33,088 bases of DNA. It comes from JAWUVP01 sp034112285 (GTDB lineage Bacteria > Pseudomonadota > Gammaproteobacteria > JABDGN01). Below, piece after piece: positions 1 through 7,670 of the stretch. Location: positions 1-33,088 of the forward strand of contig JAWUVP010000085.1 of NCBI GenBank assembly GCA_034112285.1, given 5' to 3'. Position numbers and translations under genes: made by a program. The stretch's first letter is position 1. Every line of letters starts with the position of its first letter. Below the pieces are notes generated by a model. That model did no database searches. It saw nothing but the letters and a program-made list of their open reading frames with translations, and was not told the DNA's origin.

Positions 1-1106
1 CTAATTTCGGCTAACACACCCAAATAAGATTGGCGCGCAGCGGCCACCGTGGCGCGGTGCGTTACATCCATTTCGGCTACGGCTGTTTGGTAATCGTATT
101 CAGCTTGTTTTACTTTATAGTGTACTTGGCCGCCCGCAAAAATAGGCACGCTCAAAGCAACACCGACTGTGCCAGTGGCAACATCGGTTCTGTCAGGATC
201 TACCCCTGAAAGAGGTTCAGTATTTGTGTCGCTATAGCTACCTTGTAAATCTAAGGTCGGTAAGTGGCCAGCAAAAGTGACTTTAATATTTTCTTCAGCG
301 GCCTGTGCTGCAAAGCGCGCTGCGAGCAAACTTAAGTTTTGATTTTCGGCGGTTTGCGTCCACTCATCAATGTTGGCCGGTGCTGGGCGCATCAAAGGGA
401 TACGCTCACGTAGCTTAGCGAGTGAAGGGTAAATTTGGCCGGTAATTTCACGCAATGCTTCTTTTTTGTTGGCCGTGTCATTTTCATTGGCAATGTAGGT
501 GGCTTTGGTGCCGTCATATTTTGCCTGCGCGTCATACACAGAAGTAATGGCATCTAAACCGACATGGTAGCGCTGCTTAGCGACTTCTAAAGAGCGAAAT
601 AATTGGCGTTTTTGCGCGGCGGTATAGCGTAAGACATCTTCGGCGGTTAACACTGAAAAGTAAGCTTTTGCGGTGCGGGTAATTAAGCTTTGCTCGGCGG
701 CAGCATAAGTACTGGCAGCTTGTTTTACATTGAGTTTTACTTGGGCGTAGCCGGCAAAGCTGGCCCAGTTGAATAAGGGTTGGTCTAGGCTTAAAGTGCC
801 TTGGGCTACATTGCTTTTTGCTGTGAACTTTGTCTCCAGAGGGTTGTTTTTATCAGTACCAGTAACTGAATTTTTTGTATTGGTACTTTGATTATTATAA
901 CTCCCCGTCAAACTTAAATTAGGCAACAAAGCCCCGCGCGCTTGGCCAACTGTCGTTTCTACGCTTAAATATTTTGCCTTAGCTTCTTGATAAGTGGGGT
1001 CAGAGCTTTGCGCTTGATGAAACACATCCATTAAATCTGTGGCACTGGCGGCACCGGCTGTGCTGATAAGTCCAATGGTGATGAGTGTAGTGACTAATTT
1101 TTTCAT
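1..1106 (-). CDS. tolC: TolC-family outer membrane efflux/type I secretion channel (partial, runs off left edge)
   Basis: TolC trimers form the outer-membrane channel and periplasmic tunnel used by type I secretion and RND/MFS efflux pumps. The start is the ATG at 1106-1104, giving an N-terminus MKKLVTTLITIGLISTAGA that looks like a Sec signal peptide ending near ASA. About 368 residues are present. The mature part has the family's duplicated layout: an opening LMDVFHQAQSSDPTYQEAKA, then QARGALLPNLSLTGSY and, in the second repeat, TFAGHLPTLDLQGSYSDT. VALSVPIFAGGQVHYKVKQA is the usual second beta-strand to helix junction. The frame is open to base 1, so roughly the last quarter (usual length 430-480) is missing. 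It lies 11 bp downstream of the methyltransferase gene on the same strand, so the two are probably co-transcribed. The family call is firm; whether it serves secretion or drug efflux cannot be told. Confidence 0.93.
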   Translation of the reverse strand, partial: MKKLVTTLITIGLISTAGAASATDLMDVFHQAQSSDPTYQEAKAKYLSVETTVGQARGALLPNLSLTGSYNNQSTNTKNSVTGTDKNNPLETKFTAKSNVAQGTLSLDQPLFNWASFAGYAQVKLNVKQAASTYAAAEQSLITRTAKAYFSVLTAEDVLRYTAAQKRQLFRSLEVAKQRYHVGLDAITSVYDAQAKYDGTKATYIANENDTANKKEALREITGQIYPSLAKLRERIPLMRPAPANIDEWTQTAENQNLSLLAARFAAQAAEENIKVTFAGHLPTLDLQGSYSDTNTEPLSGVDPDRTDVATGTVGVALSVPIFAGGQVHYKVKQAEYDYQTAVAEMDVTHRATVAAARQSYLGVLAEI

Positions 1107-1117
1107 GTGGGTTACCT

Positions 1118-1774
1118 TTAAAATGTAAACGTTTCGGCGGCGGGAGCATTAATCATGGCCGGCACCTCCGAGTCAAATAAAACAGTTTCACTCCAGGTTG
1201 TGTCTGCAGTGCGCGTAATAAGGGTTGCTTGCATGCTGGGGGCGCTGCCAATAAAGCAGAATAAGCGGCCGCCAACGTTTAAGGCTTTTTTGTAGGTTTC
1301 GGGATACAGCGCCATGGCGGCGGTGCAGCAAATAATATCGTAGGGGGCTTTGTTATCCCAAATTTTGTTAGCGTCATCGGTGAGTAATTGCACATTCTCA
1401 ACGCCGGCAGCGCTAAGGTTGCGCTTAGCCTGCTCAGTAAAATCTAAAAACAGCTCAATGCTGCATACAGTGTGACCAAGCTTGGCCAACAATGCCGTCA
1501 TGTAACCTAAGCCGGTGCCCAATTCAAGAATATTGTCAGTGGGTTTAACGTTTAAGGCTTGAATAATTCTGGCTTGCTCTTCGGGTGGTAGCATGATTTG
1601 CCCATGGTCAAGAAGCAAGGAGCTGTCTGCGTAGGCCGCTTCAGTAAATTTTTCGGGTACAAATTGACGCCGATCGGTAGCGCGAATAATATCTAGCAAG
1701 TGATCATCGAGCACGCCATTGCAGCGTAATTGATGCGTGAGCATATTTTCGTGTGCACTTTGATATTGGGGCAT
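1118..1774 (-). CDS. PCMT-family (protein-L-isoaspartate methyltransferase-like) SAM-dependent methyltransferase
   Basis: 218 aa. The protein has the PCMT arrangement: an N-terminal VLDDHLLDIIRATDRRQFVPE element (about residues 21-41), the HGQ segment (57-59) and a Rossmann SAM-binding motif I, NILELGTGLGYMTALLA (81-97), followed by an acidic end of strand 2 (SIEL, 105-108). True repair enzymes carry GQTxSQP after the HGQ segment, with a Ser/Thr used in catalysis. Here that stretch reads GQIMLPP, so isoaspartate repair is doubtful and the substrate is unknown. The start is supported by a GAGG ribosome site 5 nt upstream. It leads a two-gene unit with tolC, and this neighbour pairing is familiar from Legionella-type genomes. 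The gene is divergent from nudF. Confidence 0.82.
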   Translation of the reverse strand: MPQYQSAHENMLTHQLRCNGVLDDHLLDIIRATDRRQFVPEKFTEAAYADSSLLLDHGQIMLPPEEQARIIQALNVKPTDNILELGTGLGYMTALLAKLGHTVCSIELFLDFTEQAKRNLSAAGVENVQLLTDDANKIWDNKAPYDIICCTAAMALYPETYKKALNVGGRLFCFIGSAPSMQATLITRTADTTWSETVLFDSEVPAMINAPAAETFTF

Positions 1775-1870
1775 CTAGACCTCGATTGCTATTTCCATAT
1801 GAGCGGTTATTATATACTTAATGCCTCGCGAATTGCGAGTATTTTCATCAATTTACAGCGGAGAGGGTAA
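1775..1870. promoter_or_regulatory. Divergent promoter region between the methyltransferase/tolC unit and nudF
   Basis: The two genes are divergently transcribed from this 96-bp gap, so it must hold both promoters. It is AT-rich in the middle (TATTATATACTTAAT, 1809-1823) and has a short CTCGC/GCGAG inverted repeat at 1825-1839. Individual -35/-10 boxes cannot be assigned with confidence. The GGAGAGGG before the nudF start is its ribosome site. Confidence 0.35.
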
Positions 1871-2506
1871 ATGGCAAAAATTTATACGCCAGAATATAAT
1901 CACAGCGATGTGGAGCTGGTTTCTAGTAGCACCCTACCCGGTAATTTTTTCAAATTAACCCAGCATAAAACGCGTTTTCGCCGTTATGCGGGTGATATGA
2001 GCACAATTATTGAGCGTGAGCTGCTTACCCCGCCATTTGAAGCCGCGGGCATGCTGCTTTATGACCCAAAACGACAAGAAATTGCCCTTACCGAACAGTT
2101 TCGCGTTGGTGCCATGGCCAATGACACCAGCCCGTGGGTCGTGGAAGTGGTGATGGGCATGGTGGACAAAAGCGAAGAAAGCTACCAGGCCGCGGCCAGC
2201 CGCGAAGCCTTCGAAGAAGCCGGTGCCACACCACAGCGCGTAGTGAAAATCTGCAATTACTACCCTAGCCCCGGCATTTCAACCGAGCATGTGCACCTGT
2301 TTTGTGGCGAAGTGGACACCAGCGAGCTGGGCGGCGTGTTTGGTGTGGCAGAAGAAAATGAAGATATCAAAGTGGTTATTATGTCAGTGGACGAGGCTGC
2401 CAAGGCCATCTATGATGGCTCAATATGCAATGCTACCACGCTTATTTCGGTGCAATGGTTGCTGCTTAATCGTGCCACTTTATGGTGTGATGCCCACAGT
2501 GAATGA
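1871..2506 (+). CDS. nudF: ADP-ribose pyrophosphatase, Nudix family
   Basis: 211 aa, the usual length for NudF/YqiE, which hydrolyses ADP-ribose to AMP and ribose-5-phosphate in the cytoplasm. The segment AAGMLLYDPKRQEIALTEQF (58-77) matches the family's dimer/substrate region. The Nudix box begins at G96 and includes REAFEEAGA (111-119), with the metal-binding Glu residues E112, E115 and E116. The spacing between the box's Gly and first Glu is GX6E (G96 to E103) rather than the textbook GX5E, a one-residue loop insertion. A strong GGAGAGGG ribosome site lies 5 nt before the ATG. In many gammaproteobacteria nudF lies a few genes upstream of parE; here parE follows directly after a 107-bp gap with no cpdA or yqiA between them. 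Confidence 0.92.
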   Translation: MAKIYTPEYNHSDVELVSSSTLPGNFFKLTQHKTRFRRYAGDMSTIIERELLTPPFEAAGMLLYDPKRQEIALTEQFRVGAMANDTSPWVVEVVMGMVDKSEESYQAAASREAFEEAGATPQRVVKICNYYPSPGISTEHVHLFCGEVDTSELGGVFGVAEENEDIKVVIMSVDEAAKAIYDGSICNATTLISVQWLLLNRATLWCDAHSE

Positions 2507-2613
2507 AAATTCAGCATTTCTGGCAACGAATGTTCATTTGTTGCGAGTATGGTTGAGCAAAACAGCAAAAGCCTTTAGAATCCCCCTATTACGAATCTTA
2601 AATTAGGAAGCTC

Positions 2614-4503
2614 ATGGCCCAAGATTATAGCGCACAAGACATTGAAGTCCTTAGTGGTTTAGAACCGGTGCAACGTCGCCCTGGCATGTATACCGACACC
2701 ACCAACCCCAATCATTTGGCGCAAGAAGCCATTGATAACAGCGTGGATGAAGCCATGGCCGGCCACGCATCGCAAATTGATGTGACCGTATTCAAAGACG
2801 GCTCAGTCGAAATTATTGACGATGGCCGCGGCATGCCAGTTGATAAACACCCTAAATTTAAAATCCCAGGGGTCGAGCTCATTATGACGCGCTTGCATGC
2901 GGGGGGTAAATTCTCCAATAAGAATTACCAATTTTCGGGCGGGCTGCACGGCGTGGGTATTTCGGTGGTGAATGCCTTATCCACACAGCTAGACGTGAAA
3001 ATTAAACGCGATGGCAAAGAATATGGCATGAGCTTTGCTAATGGCAAAAAGAAAAATGAGTTAAAAGTTTTAGACAACGATGTCGCCAAGCGTAACACCG
3101 GCACCAGCGTTCATTTCTGGCCCGATGCCAGCTATTTTGATACCCCCAAAATTAATGTTAAGCAATTAAAATACGCATTACGCGCAAAAGCCGTGTTGTG
3201 CCCCGGATTATTGATAGAATTTCTTGACGAAAAAACCGGCGAAACCGATAGTTGGAAATTTGATGGTGGCCTCAGTGACTACCTCAACGAAAGCCTTGCC
3301 GAAGAAGAAAAGCTCCCCCCCGAACCTTTTGCGGGCGCGGTTAAAACCGAGCACGAAGCCGTGGATTGGGCCTTGGGTTGGTTGCCCGAGGGTGGCGAAC
3401 ATATCACCGAAAGCTACGTTAATTTAATTTCGACCGCGCAAGGCGGCACACACGTGAATGGTTTGCGCGCAGGATTATCTGAAGCCATGCGCGAATTTTG
3501 TGAGCTGCACAATTTGCTACCGCGCGGGGTGAAGCTTTCACCAGAAGATGGGTGGGCAAAATGCAACTACGTGGTGTCGGTCAAGCTTGAAGATGCACAA
3601 TTCTCTGGACAAACCAAAGAACGTTTAACTTCACGCTCATGCGCGGCATTTGTGTCGGGCGTGGTGAAAGATGCATTTAGTTTATACCTGAATAAAACCG
3701 CCGCCATAGGTGAAGCCTTAGCCGAGTTAGTGATTAGCAACGCGCAACAACGCTTAAGACAAGCCAAAAAAGTGACCCGCAAAAAAGTTGTGGGCGGCCC
3801 AACCTTACCCGGCAAGCTAGCCGATTGCACTTCGCAAGACCTTAGTCTCACCGAATTATTTTTAGTAGAAGGTGACTCCGCCGGAGGCTCTGCTAAACAA
3901 GCGCGTGACCGCCAAACCCAAGCCATCATGCCGCTGCGCGGAAAAATTCTAAACACCTGGGAAGTTGATTCAAGCCAAGTGCTGGCTTCACAAGCCATTC
4001 ACGATATTTCCGTTGCCATTGGTTTAGACCCCGACAGTACAGAGCTAAAAGGTTTACGCTACGGAAAAATTTGCATCCTAGCCGATGCCGACTCAGACGG
4101 CTTACACATTGCCACCCTACTGTGCGCATTATTCATGAAGCATTTCCCTACTTTGGTAAAACATGGCCACGTGTTCGTTGCCATGCCACCGCTATATCGC
4201 ATAGACGCTGGAAAAGAAGTGTTTTACGCCCTAGACGACGACGAAAAACAAGGCGTGCTCGACCGCTTAGAAGCCGAAAAGAAAAGTGCTAAGGTGAATG
4301 TACAGCGTTTCAAAGGCTTGGGTGAAATGAATCCGTCACAATTACGCGAAACGACGATGGCATCTGAAACACGCCGCTTAGTGCAGTTAACAGTGGAAGC
4401 CGGTGATGAAACCACGAAGATCATGAATATGTTACTCGCCAAAAAGCGCGCCAGCGATCGAAAAGCGTGGCTGGAGTCTAAAGGTAATTTAGCTGAGCTG
4501 TAA
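2614..4503 (+). CDS. parE: DNA topoisomerase IV subunit B (ATPase subunit)
   Basis: 629 aa, full length. Together with ParC it decatenates daughter chromosomes. Visible in order: the GLEPVQRRPGMYTD entry (15-28), the GHKL ATP-binding motif DNSVDEAM with Mg-binding N42 (41-48), DDGRGMPVD (69-77), GGLHGVGISVVNALS (ATP lid), then the TOPRIM motifs EGDSAGGSAK (E419) and DADSDG (491-496), and QRFKGLGEMNPSQL near the C-terminus. Features fit ParE rather than GyrB: there is no large C-terminal insertion, and a ParC-type subunit gene lies downstream on the same strand. The start is set by AGGAAG 3 nt before the ATG. The gene is the left border of an accessory island separating it from parC. Confidence 0.97.
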   Translation: MAQDYSAQDIEVLSGLEPVQRRPGMYTDTTNPNHLAQEAIDNSVDEAMAGHASQIDVTVFKDGSVEIIDDGRGMPVDKHPKFKIPGVELIMTRLHAGGKFSNKNYQFSGGLHGVGISVVNALSTQLDVKIKRDGKEYGMSFANGKKKNELKVLDNDVAKRNTGTSVHFWPDASYFDTPKINVKQLKYALRAKAVLCPGLLIEFLDEKTGETDSWKFDGGLSDYLNESLAEEEKLPPEPFAGAVKTEHEAVDWALGWLPEGGEHITESYVNLISTAQGGTHVNGLRAGLSEAMREFCELHNLLPRGVKLSPEDGWAKCNYVVSVKLEDAQFSGQTKERLTSRSCAAFVSGVVKDAFSLYLNKTAAIGEALAELVISNAQQRLRQAKKVTRKKVVGGPTLPGKLADCTSQDLSLTELFLVEGDSAGGSAKQARDRQTQAIMPLRGKILNTWEVDSSQVLASQAIHDISVAIGLDPDSTELKGLRYGKICILADADSDGLHIATLLCALFMKHFPTLVKHGHVFVAMPPLYRIDAGKEVFYALDDDEKQGVLDRLEAEKKSAKVNVQRFKGLGEMNPSQLRETTMASETRRLVQLTVEAGDETTKIMNMLLAKKRASDRKAWLESKGNLAEL

Positions 4504-4507
4504 GGAC

Positions 4508-4525
4508 GTGGGCCCCCCAGCCCAC
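4508..4525 (+). terminator. Hairpin directly after parE (possible weak terminator)
   Basis: GTGGGC and GCCCAC arms (6 bp) enclose a C-rich loop a few bases past the parE stop. No T-run follows directly; the nearest is CTCCTTTTG about 12 nt later. It could slow or end parE transcription, but it is not a textbook intrinsic terminator. Confidence 0.25.
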
Positions 4526-4552
4526 CGCCACTGGCTCCTTTTGTGTATCGTC

Positions 4553-4610
4553 GTCGGGTCTTGAATCAATGTGTCAGCGGGTAAGGGGGCAGGCACTGAC
4601 CCTAGCAACT
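4553..4610. repeat. Degenerate REP-like repeat at the left edge of the island
   Basis: The segment starts GTCGGGTCTTGAA and ends CTGACCCTAGCA. The first part resembles GTCAGATCTTGAA found after hipA (reverse strand of 10558-10570). The last part matches CTGACCCCTAGCA at 8948-8960 apart from one C. This links three intergenic sites to one repeat family. The rest of the 301-bp gap (4611-4804) is AT-rich, with a TATAAT at 4688-4693 that lacks a convincing -35 box, and holds no other clear feature. Confidence 0.45.
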
Positions 4611-4804
4611 CTAGCACTACAGACGTGACTCCGCGGATTTTTTATCTTGATTGCTGTCTCTTCAGGCCACCTTAAGTTAATCAAGCCTATAATATCGTTA
4701 TAAACATGATATAGACTCTAACAATTATACGGCAAACACTAACGGCATTCGACTTTTTAAAAGTATTTTCTACTGTAAATACCAAAAAAGCATTTGGGGA
4801 GTCG

Positions 4805-5452
4805 TTGACGCTCCATTTTTTACTCGCCCGAGATGTCGCCGAATTGTGGCAAAAATTTCAAGCAGGCTTCGCTGCGGCGGTTAACACGCGAAAAAAACAT
4901 ATATTTTGTTGTCGAATTGACACGCTATCTCATGAATCACATCACATTATTATAATCGGGACTTACGATCAAGTTAATGAGGTATTAGAGCATTTATACC
5001 AAGCCAATAAACGTTGCTGTACCCCTGCTGGGCAAACAAACCTTGATTCAGGTTTGCAGCTTGAGTTTAGGAAACACAACATAGATCCTTGCGGGTATTT
5101 TGCTTTTGCAACGCACATAACCTACAACGCAACAAAAATAAATTTTCGCTATATCGGGAAAATATATCGACGCAGAAAATTAATGAAAACGATATCATTA
5201 AATTATTTGTCTCTGCTCTACCGAAAATATGGAGCCAATCACCTAATACAGTCTTGCGCCATCCATTTTGCTACTTATAAATTTTTTGAACCAAAGGCGA
5301 TACAAGCAGATTTTGAAATGACGGGGGCATTAGAGAATGTCGAGGAGCCCGTGCTTGCTATCCTAAGCTGCCATCAGTATTTGAATCCCTCCTTTGGTTT
5401 TGTTCGCGGATTTTTGAATGGCGATGTGATATTAGGCATGCATCCGTTATAA
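4805..5452 (+). CDS. Unknown protein, probably part of a decaying gene
   Basis: 215 codons read from a TTG at 4805 with GGGGA 4 nt upstream. I do not recognise the family: it is a mixed alpha/beta-looking soluble protein with no clear motif, signal peptide or membrane segment. Two facts suggest decay. The same frame stays open and protein-like upstream to 4715 (for example LTAFDFLKVFSTVNTKKAFG) but has no start codon there. Past the TAA at 5450-5452 the same frame continues with protein-like sequence, and the text then continues in another frame (next entry). It may therefore be the remnant of a longer gene covering about 4715-5616. It lies in the accessory island between parE and the kinase gene. 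Confidence 0.4.
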   Translation: MTLHFLLARDVAELWQKFQAGFAAAVNTRKKHIFCCRIDTLSHESHHIIIIGTYDQVNEVLEHLYQANKRCCTPAGQTNLDSGLQLEFRKHNIDPCGYFAFATHITYNATKINFRYIGKIYRRRKLMKTISLNYLSLLYRKYGANHLIQSCAIHFATYKFFEPKAIQADFEMTGALENVEEPVLAILSCHQYLNPSFGFVRGFLNGDVILGMHPL

Positions 5453-5460
5453 ACACTTGA

Positions 5461-5616
5461 GCAGACTCAAGACGGGCCCTCTTTCATGATCCCTTTCACC
5501 TCGCTTTAACCGAACATTTGAAACTGCCAAATATGACTGTAGATGATTATTTAGCACAAAACAAACAGCAATTATCTGAGCATAATTATTTACAATGGCC
5601 TGTTAAAATTGGATAA
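5461..5616 (+). pseudogene. Remnant C-terminal coding fragment
   Basis: An open stretch of about 50 codons with no usable start reads as convincing protein: DPFHLALTEHLKLPNMTVDD followed by YLAQNKQQLSEHNYLQWPVK, ending at TAA 5614-5616. It begins just after a TGA in its own frame. Reading on from the preceding gene past its stop gives TLEQTQDGPSF, which joins this frame near 5485 if one frameshift is allowed. I read it as the broken 3' end of the preceding gene. No family is recognised. Confidence 0.4.
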
Positions 5617-5712
5617 GGAGAAGCTTCAACAGCCTCTCAATAATAATCTTACATAAATTTTTTATCTGAATGGTGCGATAATGGTGGATGGTGATGGGGA
5701 AAAGTGTTTTGG

Positions 5713-6651
5713 TTATTTTGCAGCAAGGCCAAGCTTGGTTCTAAAGGCACTGATCACGTCAGCCAAAGTAGGGCGAAGCCCAGGCAGCTTGGAATTCATC
5801 GGTTTGAGCTGTACGGATTGGGGCCAAAAAATCATGTGAAACATAGACTTGGGTCCTGGGTTACCTACATACTCACAGTTAAGGAAGTGCGTTATCATCA
5901 TACCCAGGCTATAGATATCACAGCAAGGATAGTCAAGAGGTTGGCCGATTATCTGCTGCCATATTTCCGGTGCAATGTGTGTGCACGCCCAGTCACAATA
6001 TAATTTTTCATTTTTTTTACAAGGAGTATTATTCTTTCGATGTAGGCCACCATCAATAAAACGTACTTTAAATGCTTTTTTTCTAGCATCGAGGAATTCT
6101 TCAATTAATATATTGTCCGATTTGATATCGATGATAGAAATCCCCAAGCCATGAATACGTTGCAACTCGATTAAAACAGCTAAAAATAGAGCTTGTTGAT
6201 CTTCAGTTTTTGGAAGCTTATCCATTGATTCATTAAAAAACGCACCGCCATGTCTTGGGAGTAGCAAGCGATAAGAGTTATACCCTAAATCTGTAACGTC
6301 AAAGAAACCACTTTCACTCTTGTCATAAACCTTTTTGAAAAAATCATATTTACATTTCGCTTGAACATAATCAATATAGGGTTTAGTTCCAGGTTTTATA
6401 GGACGAAAGACTGATTTTGGCCCAAGGATAAGATAATCTGAGCGAGTATCAGCCCCTGGCACAAAAGCGTGGCGCACTAGGTCACTAGCGCCTTTGCCAC
6501 AAAGATAATCAGGACCTTCTCTGGCGGTACGATAAGTTTTACCCTCAAATTCACACTCTGATTCGTTGCCATCAGCGGCGACTTTATAGCTATCAGCTCT
6601 TGGGCGTTTACTTCTTGATTCAGGTGAGTCAGCTCTTTGGTTGGTAGGCAC
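5713..6651 (-). CDS. Eukaryotic-like Ser/Thr protein kinase, candidate host-directed effector
   Basis: 312 aa. The C-lobe of a protein kinase is clear: catalytic loop SIIDIKSDNILIE with D175, K177 and N180; the metal-binding DFG position as FIDGG (D200); an APE at 227-229; the helix F aspartate in DIYSLGMMI (D245); and GLRPTLADVI (291-300) in subdomain XI. The HRD triad reads IID, so it is a non-RD kinase. The N-lobe is divergent and its beta-3 lysine is uncertain (K79, K86 or K99). The first 20 residues are polar and include a basic SRSKRPR cluster resembling a nuclear import signal. There is no signal peptide or membrane segment. The start is GTG with AAGGAG 6 nt upstream. It is transcribed opposite to its neighbours in the island. 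Bacterial kinases of this form in intracellular pathogens are often translocated, but export is not shown here. Confidence 0.8.
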   Translation of the reverse strand: MPTNQRADSPESRSKRPRADSYKVAADGNESECEFEGKTYRTAREGPDYLCGKGASDLVRHAFVPGADTRSDYLILGPKSVFRPIKPGTKPYIDYVQAKCKYDFFKKVYDKSESGFFDVTDLGYNSYRLLLPRHGGAFFNESMDKLPKTEDQQALFLAVLIELQRIHGLGISIIDIKSDNILIEEFLDARKKAFKVRFIDGGLHRKNNTPCKKNEKLYCDWACTHIAPEIWQQIIGQPLDYPCCDIYSLGMMITHFLNCEYVGNPGPKSMFHMIFWPQSVQLKPMNSKLPGLRPTLADVISAFRTKLGLAAK

Positions 6652-6857
6652 GATGAGCTCCTTGTTTATTTATTAGTAGTATTGCATGCCAGTATTAACA
6701 ATAGATTAAGAGCGCCGTATTTGTTTTCTGAATGCTTCATTGTAGGCTTTAGACTTGACCAGGGTGTTATGTATAGCCCTTTAATACTGCATTAATGTTA
6801 GATGGTTATTATAGGGATACTAATTATAAAAATAATCGATAAAATAAGGAGCAGGGT
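6652..6857. promoter_or_regulatory. AT-rich divergent promoter region between kinase and partner gene
   Basis: The 206-bp gap separates two divergent genes and must carry both promoters. On the plus strand TTGACC (6755-6760) is followed 19 bp later by TTTAAT (6780-6785), a possible but poorly spaced sigma-70 pair. AAGGAG before 6858 is the ribosome site for the right gene. The AAGGAG just inside 6652-6664 on the minus strand serves the kinase. Confidence 0.35.
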
Positions 6858-7514
6858 ATGTTTATTCCATATCAGATTCGCGAAGGTGAAACGCAAAGAT
6901 TTTCAATTTCTCAAAGTACTAAGCTACAAAATGTCATAAATTATTTACAGTTAAACACTCTATCTTGTGATTCCATGTCTACAAATTCAAAAGAGCTAGA
7001 GATTCAGTTTCTTAGTCTTAAGTCGGCTTTACATCGTCGGCCCTTGGATGTAAAAAAAATATTAAATAGTATTACAACACTTAGGCATTCATCACAAAAT
7101 CTAGAGTTCCTAGAAAAATTAAATATCCTTAAACAGTTGTTGAGTGAAATAGAGTTGACCACCTTGGACTTAGAAGATGTTATCGATGATATTCATGAAT
7201 ACGCTTATTCTGAAAACAGTAAAGCTGCACTCTATAAAAAATTGAAGATGCAAGAGCTTTATAAGCTGCTTTGTGAAAGAAGCTATGGTTTTACTCGGGC
7301 AACTCAGCGCGAAGGTGACGATGAGGTTAATCCATTTATTGAGGGGTTATTGATAGACAAGGGATTCTGTCGGTCTCTGTGGGGTAATAGCAAAGCCAAA
7401 ATGCTTGTTGCACGTTGTCAAGAATGCTTGGCGCCCTATAGACGGGTTCGTGTAATGCCTGCCTCTCACTTTTACACTGCACAGTTAACCGCAATTGGTG
7501 ATGGAAATTTATAA
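6858..7514 (+). CDS. Unknown helical protein sharing a C-terminal motif with the adjacent GTPase
   Basis: 218 aa from an ATG with a strong AAGGAG ribosome site. No known family is recognised. Residues 45-140 look almost wholly helical, with many Leu/Lys/Glu (KILNSITTLRH, KLNILKQLLSEIE), and may form a coiled or helical bundle. Residues 159-191 carry the pattern LLxDKxFC...AKxL..RCxExL (D167, K168, F170, C171, A180, K181, R186, C187, E189), which recurs at residues 338-369 of the next gene's product. This suggests duplication of a shared C-terminal module, an interaction domain or an export/targeting signal. There is no signal peptide or transmembrane stretch. It lies in the accessory island, 157 bp before the GTPase gene and on the same strand. 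Confidence 0.6.
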   Translation: MFIPYQIREGETQRFSISQSTKLQNVINYLQLNTLSCDSMSTNSKELEIQFLSLKSALHRRPLDVKKILNSITTLRHSSQNLEFLEKLNILKQLLSEIELTTLDLEDVIDDIHEYAYSENSKAALYKKLKMQELYKLLCERSYGFTRATQREGDDEVNPFIEGLLIDKGFCRSLWGNSKAKMLVARCQECLAPYRRVRVMPASHFYTAQLTAIGDGNL

Positions 7515-7670
7515 ATCACAGGGTAACTTGGTTTGCGGAATGTTTATAAAGGAGTGGTAAAAAATTGGAGCCTACAGGGTTAAGACGTAATTGTTCAGCG
7601 CTCGAAACTGATGCTCAGCTAAGATGGCTGTGATAGTATTGCGAGTTAGAAACAACAAAATTAGAAAATT

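Noticed and set aside
2289..2606. 105-codon plus-strand frame overlapping nudF
   Set aside because: It is an alternate frame of a clear Nudix gene, with no ribosome site or protein-like pattern.
7565..7633. Short TTG frame after AAAGGAG reading GLRRNCSALETDAQLRWL
   Set aside because: Only 22 codons; a passing likeness to the start of DUF559 proteins is too weak to call.
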